Shown: one piece after another, positions 1 to 11,229 of the stretch
Layout: every line of letters begins with the position of its first letter
How positions within the stretch are numbered: the stretch's first letter is position 1
Assembly: GCA_961205875.1 (NCBI GenBank)
Contig: OY540819.1
Span: 8,868,501 to 8,932,500 of the forward strand
Direction of reading: 5' to 3'
DNA: 64,000 nucleotides
Source: Sialis fuliginosa
Taxonomy: Eukaryota > Arthropoda > Insecta > Megaloptera > Sialidae
Notes under the pieces: generated by a model
What the model was told of the DNA's origin: nothing
Seen by the model: the letters and a program-made list of their open reading frames with translations, nothing else
The model's database searches: none
Position numbers and translations under genes: made by a program

Positions 1-829
1 TGCATAAGCTACTCTATTATGTTACAGGTAAAAATTATGTGGATTAATTTTTTACGTTTTAGTCAGTAGATGGGAAAACGATATTTCATAAAAATTATAT
101 AAAATTTCAGTTGGATGTATAATACGTTATATCTATTTCAACTAAAAACTCAATTTCAAAAATTATAAGCACTACCAGTTACCACTAAGTATATTAGAAT
201 TAGTTCATTGATAATAATATATGAAAATTATACTGTAAAGTATAATATTAAATAATTAAACTGAAGATATAAACGAAATACCATTTATTGATTAAATGGA
301 GTACCTACGACTACTTTCTCGATTATTTCTGTATGTCTATTGGTCTGTGAACGCTCTACATTCAAAACGATGACATTTTAAAATTAAATTCTTGTATATT
401 TACTCTTTTCAATTTTTGTAAATCATAATAGAAATAAAAATTGTGAATAAAAGCTGTAGAGAATGGCAGTTTTTTTAATTTTAATTTTTAACTACAGTTT
501 TCATATCAAAAATATATAATAATTATTTATTAATTTATAAATAATACAGTATTTTAGTTCCTAAATATATTTGTATTGTATTCGTAACAAGAATGCATGT
601 ATCGATGTATCTCTTAATATAATGGAAGATGAAGAATGTCATATAATTACACGACACCCCAGATAACTTCTTTATACACGCCACTGTTTGCAAGTTAAAA
701 TCTGACAGTTACAAAACATAACATTTTTAATAAACGCGACGGATTCTAATTAGATTTATCAGTGAACAACACAAAAAGTTACAGCACATATTAAAAAAGT
801 TTGAGCGTTCTCAAACCTTGCCCCCTCCC
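1..829. other. AT-rich spacer, nothing recognised
   Basis: AT-rich sequence with scattered poly-A/T runs and no open frame of useful length. A few short GC-containing words appear near 655-745 but form no repeat, RNA gene or exon that I can support. It would be upstream flank of the candidate promoter that follows. Confidence 0.5.
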
Positions 830-921
830 TCCCCCCAACCCAGTCACTACCGCCGCGCCGTCGTCCGCCGCTTCGGTCGAGCGTTTTATAATTAAAAGCT
901 AATTTCCTCTTTTAATTACAG
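830..921 (+). promoter_or_regulatory. Candidate promoter of the gene starting at 1007
   Basis: A C-rich stretch (about 820-840) and a CpG-rich block (850-883) stand out sharply from the AT-rich surroundings. A TATA-like word TATAATTA begins at 887, and an initiator-like TTACAGTTG has its CA at 919-920, 33 bp downstream, which is the normal spacing for a TATA/Inr core promoter. The same bases can be read differently: TTTCCTCTTTTAATTACAG (903-921) also looks like a polypyrimidine tract plus a 3' splice acceptor, in which case 922 would be the start of an internal exon. Both readings give the same coding start and donor. Cap-site or RNA data would decide. Confidence 0.4.
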
Positions 922-1006
922 TTGTGTGTGATCCAATAAGGCTTTTTTCCCTTTTCTGCGCCCGACAGATTGTTGAGTTGGGCTCGTGTATATCAGCTCT
1001 TCGATA

Positions 1007-1036
1007 ATGGTTAACCCGAAACGACGCGTTGACCAG
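1007..1036 (+). CDS. Candidate first coding exon (10 codons) of an unidentified gene
   Basis: ATG at 1007 has A at -3 and G at +4, a favourable initiation context, and is followed by codons for MVNPKRRVDQ, ending at CAG|gtaaaa (donor GT at 1037-1038). The donor is in phase 0. The peptide is basic (PKRR) and could be the start of a nuclear protein, but ten residues are too few to identify a family and I do not name one. The 5' untranslated part would run from about 920 to 1006. No following exon that continues this frame convincingly is visible; the best downstream acceptor, at 57181, would continue in frame for 13 codons. If the call is right, most of the window is the first intron of this gene. 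It could also be a chance ATG plus donor in a GC-rich patch. Confidence 0.4.
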
Positions 1037-1212
1037 GTAAAAAATACTCAGAACTTACATTATTAATAGAAATAGAACATCCAACTTACTTGTAAGTTTT
1101 CAACTGTTAGTAATTCAACAATTGTATTGTAATAAATCGAACCAGTAAGTCATATATATTTTTATGCTTACGAAGTACTAACGTTTGATTTTTTTTTGAA
1201 CTATTACCTTAA

Positions 1213-2007
1213 GGGGTTACATCAAATAAATGATACTTTTTTAGAAATTTTTTTTAGAATAATAAAAAAACAATAAAATTAAATTTAGAGAATTTATTGT
1301 AGAATGTACATGTCACAAAACTTACAAAAACAATTTTTTTGATGAAATATAAAACAAAATTGTGACTTTAGTGTTGTTATACTGAGTGCATCTTTTTTGT
1401 TATGTGCTCCACTACGGAAAACAAAATTTCCATGGATCTACGTGCAGAAAAAAAATTATGTCGTTATTTACATGAGTTTTCTCATCAAAATACACAAGAT
1501 TATTAAAAAATATCGATTTTTGCAAATTATGTATCACTTTGAACAAAAAGTCGTGTTTTTAATGAAAAAAAAATGACCTTAAATTATTTATAATAACCAT
1601 AATTGTTAATCAGTCGTGTGTACTTATATGTAAAATGTATCTAAGAAGTTACAGTTAAAATTTCATGTCGATGGGATGGAAAATGGCCAAGAAACGTTTT
1701 CCGCAGTTTTCAAAAACGTGATTTCGATAGAAATGAATTTAAAGTTTGAAAACTGTTTTTTTTCGAGACTATGTCGGTTTGGCGGTTTTCGGTTGCTAAT
1801 TTTGATTCTGTAGCCCCTTTGCATTATCATTTACTCATTATCACTAATTTTTCACCATTGCTTTCACCATCCAGGTTGTTTCGTTCGTTCAGAGACACTT
1901 TGGAAATTCAGCTCTAAAAATTAAATATTTTTACTTATAATTAATTTTGAATACTCGTATGTATGTACATCATTTAAACCAATAAAAAATTCATTAGATG
2001 CAACCCC
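1213..2007. mobile_element. TTAA-flanked TIR element, 795 bp, non-autonomous
   Basis: TTAA at 1209-1212 and again at 2008-2011 flank sequence that begins GGGGTTACATCAAATAAA and ends as the inverse of GGGGTTGCATCTAATGAAT, so there are imperfect inverted termini of about 19 bp. The TTAA duplication is the signature of piggyBac-type (or Kolobok-type) transposition. The inside is AT-rich with no transposase-length frame, so this is a MITE-like derivative. It lies 170 bp after the candidate splice donor at 1037. Confidence 0.55.
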
Positions 2008-2011
2008 TTAA

Positions 2012-2970
2012 TTTAATTTTTGTTTATTAAAATAATAATAACAATTTATAATATAATAAACAGAAAGATAACTAACTCGATAGGGAGACTTGAGAGGGGG
2101 AAAGAGTAAAAACTAAACTATATATTTTCTTCTATCTCAGTGCTTATTCTTTAAAAACTTTAAAGTAATCAAAATTCAATAATAATAGGTGAAACCTATT
2201 AATCAAAATAAACGGGTATAAAATTGTGTTTTATTATAACAGTGTTTATAAAGCGTTATGCGCGTTCTTAAAGGTTAATATACATGAAGGTGGAATTACC
2301 TTTAGTATAGTAGGTGTTACCTTATCATCCTATGGATACATTTGTATAAAAAAACAACGTTTAGATCGTTTTTTTCCTATAGATTATGATTTATCTTGAT
2401 GGTGTGGGAGTTTCATGGGTTATATTAGGGTTTCTTGTTATATAATACTATGTTTATAGTGTTTTGGGTTTTTATTAAATAATAATTATAAGTTGTTTAG
2501 GGTGAATCTACTTTTTTTTATCATACAATATAGTTATTCCATAGATCCTGCCACAATTCTGGGTTTATAGTTCTTGAATAAATTAGGTATAAATAAAAAA
2601 CTATTAATAAAAGCAATCGTAAATTAAATATATAGACTCGAGATTTATTATTTTAATTTAATATTTTGTTTTCTGCATTCGTAATAAATATTAAAACATT
2701 GTTAATTTTCATTACTTGTCTATAAAAGTTCAGCAGGTGCCAGACAGTAAAAATTTTCATAGTGATGATTATCTTTAATTTTAGCAAAAAGCAGATGTGT
2801 TTCAAATTGTAGCCTTGAGCGCTAATTTTTAAGTGCCTTTTTAAATAAGGACTTTGTTTAATCAGTAGTTAATAAAGACTAAAAAATTTACAAGACTTCT
2901 TTATTTTTAGCATTTAATGTAATAAAGATCTTAATAAGCAACCCCAAAGGGTTTTGACATGTTACAACAG
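2012..2970. other. AT-rich spacer, nothing recognised
   Basis: Long AT-rich stretch with low-complexity runs. I see no TIR pair, exon signal or island here. Confidence 0.5.
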
Positions 2971-2974
2971 AATC

Positions 2975-3400
2975 TTTTGCTTAAATTGCTTCAACATGTC
3001 AGGTTTTCGAGATATCCTAAAGAACGCCAACGGAGCAACATAAAAGTTCCAAAAATTTAATTTTGGTCATATTAATGAATTTGTACCAAAGCAGGTAATT
3101 TTTTCTAAAATTTTCTTTCATGGTAACAAATAGTACTGTCTTTCACCTTTAAAATTAATTTTTATTGTTGACTATACGATTTTTTGTTGTGGCGATATAC
3201 TAGTTTGAAAATATGTGATTTTTGTTATATTTGTGTAAAGTATAGTGTAAAGTTCATTTTAAAGGGGAAAGAACTATTTGTTGCCACGAACGAAAACCTT
3301 AGAAAAATTGTTTTGGTAATAAATTCATAAATATGACCAAAATATTCATTTTTGCGCATTTAAGCTAGGATAACTAAAAAACCTGATGTGATGAAGCAAA
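2975..3400. repeat. Diverged palindromic (foldback) element
   Basis: About 150-170 bp at the left (TTTGCTT..CAACATGTCAGGTTTT, through TTTGGTCATATTAATGAATTT and GGTAACAAATAGT) is repeated in inverted form at about 3250-3400 (GCCACGAACGAAAACC, AATTCATAAATATGACC, AAAACCTGATGTGATGAAGC). By eye the arms differ at roughly one base in four to five, so it is an old insertion. No target duplication could be fixed. Such long arms with a short loop fit a foldback or MITE remnant. Confidence 0.55.
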
Positions 3401-4390
3401 AATGTTCATTCAGTTCTGGTATAAAAATGATATCAACATGTGTTATTATTATGATTTCGATTTGAAAAAAGAATATTTTTTATTATAGTGTAAACTTTTA
3501 GCCTTTGGATATGTAACAGTATTTTTGTTAAAATAATATCACGTGTATTTAATTGATTAATTATCTACTGTTTATTAACATGCAAAACGGCAAGCAAAGT
3601 CGATAGATTAATATTCAAGTAGATAGATTTTCTTGACAGCACATCGCAGTTTTACATCAATAGATTTTAATCGAAGAAACAGGGTTGAATTTACAAATAT
3701 ATCACCCCCGAATTTTTTTCATAAAAATAAGAACTGAACCAGTTTTCATTTGAAAGTATATATGTAGTTAATAAAGAAAAAAAATGTAGAAGACTAATTT
3801 TGAAGAAATTGATACCTATATACTGATTCTAATAGCTTAGTATAAACTTATTAAAAATAATAATTAAATAATAAAATTTTCAATGGAAAATGAGAAATTA
3901 ATGAAATACCAAAACCTAGTTTATCGAAATAAAAATACGAATTTCAATTTGATGATGATGAGAAGCATTTCTTGTCGACTGGATTACTCCTTTTCCAACA
4001 GCTCAGTGGTGTTTTTGTCATTTCTGTGCAATTAGTTTTATTTTATGAATGCTATTGTTTCACAAGGGATGTCTGACGGAGTAGGAGTTTGCTGATGGGT
4101 CAATCATCGCAGAATTATAGGTATAGGGGGTCTGATACATGGGATTTGAGGGTTAGGGACACTTTGGTGTATGGATGAAAAGTTTTTTTTTTTTACTTTT
4201 ATAGTTTTAAATTGCAGTTTTTTGTGTATTAATTTCAATTTATTTGGAAATAATTTAAATTGGAATTGTGTAATTCTTATCCTAACCTAAAAGAATGACA
4301 AGTTATTCGAATCTCAAGAAGTGCGTGTGCCTTTTTATATTATTTTGATAGCTACATGATATTTACTTATGTTAAATTCAATATTTAAAT
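3401..4390. other. AT-rich spacer with one mixed-composition patch
   Basis: Mostly AT-rich. A patch at about 3960-4170 is less AT-biased but contains no exon, repeat or RNA gene that I recognise. Confidence 0.45.
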
Positions 4391-4399
4391 GAGTGTACT

Positions 4400-4640
4400 G
4401 TTAAATACGTCCCTGATCCTGCAATGTTGGACATGGTATTGGCTGGCCATCGACTCGGACAAGACAAATGATTTCGTTGAAGGCAATGGACAGCGCCAGC
4501 CTGACGATTATGAAGAAGTGTTACGATGAGTGTGGTGAAGATTTTTTATACGATGATGGATAAGTTATTGCCCGTCTAGTGCCTTTATATTACGTAACGC
4601 TAGAATCATGTATTATTGATAGGCAGGAATGGTTAATAGA
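4400..4640 (+). pseudogene. Possible decayed retroelement coding fragment
   Basis: This stretch is clearly more GC-balanced than its neighbours and reads in part like the region near the C-terminus of insect non-LTR reverse transcriptases, where a WAGH-like block (here ATTGGCTGGCCATCGACTC) is followed by a basic segment and a proline-rich segment. Frames are broken by stops and shifts. The similarity is to a pattern I know, not to an aligned sequence, so this may equally be unrelated single-copy DNA. Confidence 0.18.
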
Positions 4641-5029
4641 TTTATTATTGTATCAAGGTGTCAGGAAAGTCCTTGGGAAAATCTTTGTATATTTTAGTTT
4701 GAAGTAACTAAAAATTAAAAGTTCTTTTTACTAATTTTAGATTTTTTTTTGACCAATATAATGTTTGTAATTTTTGATACTTTTGAAACATTTATGTTCA
4801 AAGAAAGTTTTTTTCTCAAAAAAAGAATTAAATAGGTTTTTTTTTAAAGAATGTCTTGGGAAAATAGTTAATGAGTTTGCAAATTTCTTCAAAACGTCCT
4901 GAATCCGAATAGTTTATAATATTATCTATAATTTAATTTATAAATCTGTAGGTTCAGTTTGTCGATGTAAACATGTTTTTAAGTCGTTTTACAGGCAATT
5001 CATAAGTTTCTAAATTTTTGTTTTAAATG

Positions 5030-5115
5030 TTTGTTTGTTTCGACTCTACAGGAAAATTACTGAACCGATTTTGATGGGATTTTCACTGTTAGAAAGCCTA
5101 AAATCTTATAATTTT
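5030..5115 (+). repeat. Relic of a dispersed Helitron-like repeat
   Basis: Contains the phrase ACTGAACCGATTTTGATGGG followed by TTTCAC and GAAAGCCTAAAATC, shared in variant form with 5900, 26250 and 49530 in this window. This is the 5'-proximal body of a common insect interspersed repeat. The ends are not recognisable. Confidence 0.45.
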
Positions 5116-5439
5116 TTTAGGTTATATATTAATAAATATGAAATATTATGCAGAACCGCATTAAGGAAAATTTATAATGAGTATTTTCTAATTAAAATAT
5201 ATAAAATAAAAAATAATTTCAAAACTAAACTAACAATTTAAATTGATTGATTAGGTTAGTATAGAAATACATATATTTATTAATGCTAGATTAGATGTTT
5301 AATAGAAACCATTTCACCTCCAACTAACAAAATTGTTCACTGCTTTAAAAAAAAAACACTATCTCAAATAATTCTTATATTTTATCAGTAGCAATCATTG
5401 GCAGTAAAAGTATTATATTTCTTACCATTTATTAGAAAT

Positions 5440-5575
5440 TTTCAACATCGGTTACGGTGGTATAGCACACTCGATGGATGACGCGGCAGTATCTTGTACT
5501 TCCCCCCCTTTACCCCCTCATAGCCGCCTGTGGGTGGTAGCGGCAAACCTGTCCACTACGTGTTCTCTTTCGGCC
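5440..5575. other. GC-rich island of unknown role
   Basis: Roughly 130 bp rich in CpG and CCCC runs (for example GCCGCCTGTGGGTGGTAGCGGC) inside AT-rich DNA. It has no long frame, no TIRs and no match to the other repeats here. Candidate conserved regulatory element or an unrecognised exon. Confidence 0.3.
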
Positions 5576-5826
5576 ATCATTATACTGATGAATATAAATG
5601 AATGAAATTCAGTCTTGAATATTTGATGATGTTAGGATCTATACACAATCGATATTTGTAAGTGCGAGGTATTCGTGTGCGTAGATCTACGATGCGACAA
5701 TGTTGTATGTGTGTATTGTATTGTGCATTGTGATGTATGTACGCCCCCCTTTCCCCCCTAACATATTGTATTTGTTTTCTTTATGCTTATTTTTGTATCT
5801 GTCTGTTAGTTATCCATACTTCCATA

Positions 5827-6120
5827 TCCATACTAATATTATAAATGCGAAAGTGTGTTTATCTGTCTCTCTGTCTGTTTGTTACCTTTTCATGGCTAAA
5901 CCGCTGAACCGATTTTGATGAAATTTGGCAGTGAGATAGCTTGCATCCCGAGGACGGACATAGGCTACTTTATATTTCGAAATTTCAACCTCTAAAGAAT
6001 TGCAATGGGGTGGAATTTTTTTTTTTTTAAAGTAATTAATATTTTACCCTCCGTTATATATGAAGGGTTGTAAGTGGTTTTATTCGATCCGGCAGGAAAA
6101 ATACTAGGGGGAAAAACAAC
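5827..6120 (+). mobile_element. Helitron-like repeat, 5' end present
   Basis: Begins TCCATACTAATATTATAAATG immediately after an A, as expected for Helitron insertion between A and T, then continues with GCGAAAGTGTG, a GTCT-rich segment and GAACCGATTTTGATGAAATT. The phrase is widespread in lepidopteran genomes. No hairpin plus CTRR terminus follows, so the 3' part is missing or too diverged. A minus-strand copy of the same 5' end is at 42217. Confidence 0.5.
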
Positions 6121-6832
6121 CCTCTATCTCGCATAGGAGCCGAGACATTTACGATTTTGTATAATGAAAGAAAACTAAAAATAAGAAAAATGTAATATTA
6201 GTAATATTATTTTTTAATGATGGTATTATATGATAACGAAAATTAGAATTTTCTTTTTCAGAGATTAACAATAATTAATGCCTAGTGAGTTAAAGATTAA
6301 TCGTAAATTTTTCACTAATGGAAAAACATAAAACTTCTTGATATAAACATTTAATTTTTAAAAACATTAATCATTTTTAAATTCATGTAAAATTAGATAG
6401 ATTGTTTTGCTCTCAGTATTAAAATTAACATAAAATGTATTAAAATATCATTAATAAAACATTAATTGATATAGGCGTTTAATTTTTTTGCATATTCAAA
6501 TTAATAAAGTAATAATAGCCATTGTAATTTACATATATTATAATAAAATAATATTTATAGAGGAAGTAATTAAATTTTAATAAAAATAATTTTCTGTTTT
6601 ACTGCTTCAGTTTAATAAAGATGAGATATTAAATAATATAACGATATTTCAATACCACTAGACATGGATCACTGGAAAGTGCACCAGGGCGATCAGGGTA
6701 GGAGGCGCACTCACTCAGATCCTGGGTTCAAACAGCACAATTCAAAATATTTATTTTGTCATTTTATAATTTTAATTTTTTAATAATATTGTCTAATTTA
6801 CTATTTATTTTAATTGAAAAATTAATGCCCGG
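6121..6832. other. AT-rich spacer
   Basis: Nothing recognised except a GC-richer patch at 6660-6730 ending CTGGGTTCAAACAGC, which faintly resembles a Pol III B box (see rejected items). Confidence 0.45.
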
Positions 6833-6835
6833 TAT

Positions 6836-7036
6836 TATAAAGAATTTGCTTCAGTGTAAATGCAAATTAGCTTCCAGCTAACGCTATCTGCTAAGCACTC
6901 ACAGATGTAGCGAATGAAATCGTACATACTATTACCTTGACGCAGCAGTTTCATAACAATTTGACACCTAGCAGATAGCGTTAGCTGGAAGTTAATATGC
7001 ATTTGCACTGAAGCAAATTCTTTATAATACCGGGCA
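6836..7036. mobile_element. Harbinger-like MITE, group B copy 1 (201 bp)
   Basis: TAA at 6833-6835 and 7037-7039 flank an element that starts TGCCCGGTATTATAAAGAA and ends with its inverse. The inverted arms extend to about 70 bp, including GCTTCCAGCTAACGCTATCTG and its complement, and are nearly perfect. A TAA/TTA duplication is typical of PIF/Harbinger transposons. No coding capacity. The same terminal 17 bp occurs on four other elements in the window with different interiors. Confidence 0.8.
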
Positions 7037-7299
7037 TAAATCCAATAAATGCAATAAAATCTATAAAATAAAACCTGCTATAAGTTTCAATAAATAAAAA
7101 TAAACGAAATAATAAACTCAACATATTTTCAGTCAATAAAACCATTATTAATGCTATCTGTTTATCGTATCAAAATCATATATCTTCATACCCAAGTAAT
7201 TTTGCCATACATTCTTATAGAAGCATTGTATACATGGCTATGCATATATACATATATGTGTTGTATGAATGTGTGTATACATAACCTAAAACAACCACA

Positions 7300-7430
7300 C
7301 TGTGAAGGAAGGGTGGCGCGGGTTAGGGTGAAGTCAGACCGAGGGAGAACGGGCCATATATTTCTAACGGCAATGATTCGGAGAGCAGTTAACCGCGGGG
7401 AGCCCCGGTCGACCGTCCCAGTCTAGATTT
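7300..7430. other. GC-rich island of unknown role
   Basis: About 130 bp with many CpG (GGTGGCGCGGGTTAGGGTG, CGCGGGGAGCCCCGGTCGAC). It falls in a 91-codon open frame (7151-7426) whose first half is AT-rich low-complexity sequence, so the frame is probably chance. Candidate conserved element. Confidence 0.3.
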
Positions 7431-7543
7431 GTGCATGCAAAAAATATATGTATGTACGAAAAAAGTCTGCACTTTTATTATTCACGCAGTTTTTGATCGT
7501 AAAAATTGTCAAAATATTATTTCGCTGCTTTATTTATATGTGA

Positions 7544-7887
7544 CTAGTTGTGCCCGCGGCTTCGCTCGCGGGGACTATTTAGAATTTTTGAAAAATATAC
7601 TTAGTTGAATTATTTTAGATCTTTTTTATTCTACACAGTTCTTTACTACGTTATATTGTTCAATATTTAACGGTTTAACTTTTTTTAAACTTGATGTAGA
7701 TACTATAATCGTCACTGCTTTTTCCTCATGTTACCTAACGTATGAAAATATATACAAAAACCTGGGCAAAGAACATATCTATGAATTAAAAAAAACACGT
7801 AAATCGGATAAGTGGTTCTCGAATGATACGCGCACTAACGGACAGACAGACAGATAGACGTTGCGTTTTATAATATACATATATAGA
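7544..7887 (-). mobile_element. Non-autonomous Helitron-like element (344 bp)
   Basis: Read on the minus strand it starts TCTATATATGTATATTATAA after an A (complement of 7888), has a GTCT-rich block followed by CCGTTAGTGCGCG, and ends with hairpin CCCGCGAGCGAAGCCGCGGG, then CACAACTAG followed by T (complement of 7543). 5' TC, subterminal hairpin, CTAG-3' and A/T flanks are the Helitron terminal rules. A diverged + strand relative lies at 27045. Confidence 0.65.
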
Positions 7888-8039
7888 TGAATATAGACTA
7901 TTTTTATGCGATATTTTGAAATATGAAATTCTTTTAGGTAGGTATTCGGTATAAATTGAAAACTTTTATTACAAATGCTTTTTCAAAAAAATACTATAAA
8001 TACATTAATTAAAAAGGAATTGTATTTGTATACTTAAAT

Positions 8040-8290
8040 ACATACTAATCAAAGAACTTAATTACCTATTAATGTAATTAAGTACTTATGTAAATTTGTT
8101 AAGGAGGCTGGTTACAATCTTTAAGAAGTGAGTGGTAAGAGGGGGTCGTCTATACAAAAACATGCAATTAAGTTCATTTTTAGAATGAAAAATATTGCAA
8201 TTACTTGAAGTACTTAAACTTAAGTGTATTCATTCGACAATGTACTTGAACTTACAATGACTACAAGTACAGTAGTAGATAAGATTGATA
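8040..8290. repeat. Tract rich in ACTTAAGTACTT-type words
   Basis: Dense degenerate repeats of AAGTACTT, ACTTAAGT and CAAGTAC on both strands, interrupted by a spacer at about 8095-8190. Similar tracts occur at 13440-13610 and 33300-33485, so this is a dispersed family, perhaps the body of a palindrome-rich MITE. Confidence 0.45.
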
Positions 8291-9469
8291 ATTATCAATA
8301 TTAATACATATCTACCTACATCAAATAATAATTACAATTTTAAATATGGTATTTTTAAGAACTTTCATAGCGACACTTTAATAAAAAATAAAAAAACATG
8401 TTTGTTCTTGATGAAAATTTAATTTTGACATATTTCTTAGAAAAAGAGAAAAAACTTTATGACCATCTCATTTTAGATGCATTGGTTTATATATCTGACT
8501 TTTTATAAAAACAAAATTTTAAAAAAATCACACGAGCATAATATATCATTTAAAATACAAAATATAACAATGAATCTTCACAAAACGTTGACAAAAATTT
8601 GTGCAAGAAAAAGTAATTAATGTCTAAGTTTTGCAAAAAAACTAATGAGGTTTTTTGTTTCCATATTTCCTTTGTTCATTCACTCAACAAAAACATTTTA
8701 TAGTAAATTAAACAGAATGTAATAGAATTCATACTTCCCAAATTTTAGAAACCACTCATTTCATTGTTTCAGTTAAAATTGTATAAACGTGTATTACCAA
8801 TAATGGACCCATTATTATGTAGAGTGTCTAATTAAAATTTTACACAGAACCGTAATAACAATTATCTACTTTTTTCATTTTGTCTGGCAGATCAATTATT
8901 AAAACGTGTCACATTATTGATCCAAAAATTATCAGATTTCAGTTTTAATTATTTACACATACAGTGTATCCAGATTATCCGTAAATATTTATTTGATTAA
9001 GTTTTTTAGAAGCCAATACGACTAACACAACCTTTTAGATTTTTTATCATTAATTTACACAATTACCTAGTAGTTAACCCTTTTCCCACAAGTTTACTTA
9101 CAATAGTAATTTAATTGGTCATTTCAAAAACTACATCAGCAAATATGTTACTTCCTTGGTTGGATGGTTGGGTGACATACCAAAATATTAATTTTTTTCA
9201 AGATATCTTCAATTTCCTATAATATTGGTCTACAAAGTTTGTTGTAAAATATTCCCTTACAAAAATTTATCTCAATTTGCTTTAATAAATCGTGTTTTGT
9301 TTTTTTAAATTGATATTTACTTTGACATATTAAATGTCATTTTGACGTTTGCGTAAATTTAGATTTAGATTGAAATTGCCAAAAAATAAAAAATATGCGA
9401 AAAAAAAAATAATCAGATGCGTAGTAAAATTGTATAAAAATGAAATGGTTTACAAATGCCAGGTAATTT
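8291..9469. other. AT-rich spacer, nothing recognised
   Basis: About 1.2 kb of AT-rich DNA without TIR pairs, islands or exon signals that I can support. Confidence 0.45.
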
Positions 9470-9474
9470 ATCTG

Positions 9475-9590
9475 AACACTTTATCGGTTTTTATCTAAAT
9501 TGTTCAATAATGAACTACCTTTGGTGAATTTAACACGAAGAAGCACTGTGCATTTACTTGGCAGATGTTTTTTTTTTTTTTTTTTTTTTG
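9475..9590 (+). repeat. Dispersed repeat G copy 1, ending in a T tract
   Basis: Contains TTTATCGGTTTTTATC, AAATTGTTCAATAATGAACTA and GCACTGTGCATTTACTTGGC, then AGATG and about 22 T residues. The same block is at 48797 (+) and, inverted, at 61491. The homopolymer directly at the end of the shared sequence suggests a retroposed end (A/T tail) or a mutable tract inside a larger element. Confidence 0.55.
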
Positions 9591-10425
9591 TTGAAATGAG
9601 ATATTTGAGGGTAGTTTAATGTGACATAGGGTTAAATTAGAGTACACTATTGCAGATTCATTGCAAAAACAACTTAAGCGAGTGACTTTTTGAATTGACT
9701 AACTGTGGTAGTTGTTCGTTGAAGTCTGCGATGATTTTTCACACTATAAAAAAAGGTATTCGCATAAAAATTTTCATTTCAAAGTACGCCCATGGCCCCT
9801 CCTCTCTCCCCTTAGTCTGCTACTGAAAAACTAGATTAACTAGAATCTGATTTTTTTGATTATTTTTTATCATGACTATATGTATAATGAATATCAAATT
9901 GATATTAATTAGTACCAATATAAAAATACATATAAATCGATATTACTTTTATCAAAGTTAAAGTTTTATTAATAAAATTATAAAAGTAATTGAGTACGAT
10001 TCGCAGAATTTGTTATCCGTTTAAAAATTAATGTTTTTAATTTAAACAGATCCAATATTTACTCTCTCATTGAATGCTTCATTACTTAAAATTAAATTTA
10101 ATTAAACACGAATTCACTGTTTTATACAATTAAAAGTATGAGTAAGTAGGAATAATTAAATTTATACGACAATCTGCTCGATTCTTTGATCAAAGAAGGA
10201 TTTGGCAAAACATTATTGTAACACTTATTTAATGTTTAATTCATTAAGTCTCTAACTTATTTATTAATTGTTTTCTTATATTAATTAACTGTTGAAATAA
10301 AACGATGGACAAAGGTACAACATCGTTATAAATTTATTTGAACAGCTAGTGAACCTTTATCATTGTTTTACTTTTTAAAAACAGAAACGATTATGTCTTA
10401 ACGAACTTGAGTAATTTGATGATTA
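9591..10425. other. AT-rich spacer
   Basis: No structured feature seen; one pyrimidine-rich patch (9783-9815) resembles a fragment of a repeat also hinted at near 13650-13690. Confidence 0.4.
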
Positions 10426-10429
10426 TTGA

Positions 10430-10720
10430 GTGCAAAAACAAATTAGCTTCTAACTAACGCTATCTGCTAAGCACTCACAGATGTAGCGAGTGAAATCGTA
10501 CATATGATAAAACTGACGCATGCGGGATAAGTACAATCAGTGACTTGAAATAAGTGCTGCCAAGTGTACCTCATAAAATGCATAGCATTTACATTATTAT
10601 ACATTTATTACCACTGCTTTAAAATATCAAGCAATTTCATAATAATTTGGAACCTAGCAGATAGCTTTAGCTGGAAGTTAATTTTTTTGTATTCAAGCAA
10701 ATTCTTTATAATACCGGACA
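10430..10720. mobile_element. Harbinger-like MITE, group B copy 2
   Basis: Shares GCAAATTAGCTTCYARCTAACGC-type sequence, the CACTCACAGATGTAGCG core and the terminal CTTTATAATACCGGACA with the element at 6836-7036, but carries about 100 bp more in the middle and a decayed left end. The open frame 10564-10800 crosses its border and is not a gene. Confidence 0.65.
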
Positions 10721-11225
10721 TCAGTGACTCGTTTAAGTCGTTATTTTCAGTTGATTTAGCAGTGCTTATTTGTAAAATTAAGCATTTCAGAAAAAGTTAG
10801 TTATTGTATTGTTTTTTATGCTTTTAAATTAAAAATATAAGCAAATGAATGTTTTGTAATTAGTAAAGTTACCATAAAAAACAATAAAAATACAAAAAAA
10901 CTATCGTGATATTGTCACTTCTAAACTGAGCAACTTTTGTTTGAAAGTTTTTTTTTGCAAACAGCTTACTTTTCGAATTAAAAATTCGCTTAAACGAATA
11001 TTTTTCAAGACTAAAAAGATTCGTTAAAAAAATGAATAATTTTTGAATTACACATCTCTATCACACGTACAAATAAGTTATGATTGATTGACTGCTCTTG
11101 CTTCTTATAAAATATATATGTATGTAGATATACTTACATTCTGAATTCATATAAACTTCTAAATGCGCAACACATTTTTACTTAAAAGTTCATATATTAA
11201 AATAATAGACAGTTCATTCTACTTC
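10721..11225. other. AT-rich spacer, nothing recognised
   Basis: Low-complexity AT-rich sequence without recognisable repeat borders or exon signals. Confidence 0.45.
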
Positions 11226-11229
11226 ATTA

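Noticed and set aside
6660..6735. tRNA-derived SINE or tRNA, because of CTGGGTTCAAACAGC
   Set aside because: The B-box-like word lacks the expected 5 bp T-stem partner and no A box or cloverleaf can be drawn upstream.
7151..7426. 91-codon + frame ending in a GC-rich segment
   Set aside because: The first half is low-complexity AT sequence and no motif is present; the GC part is listed as an island.
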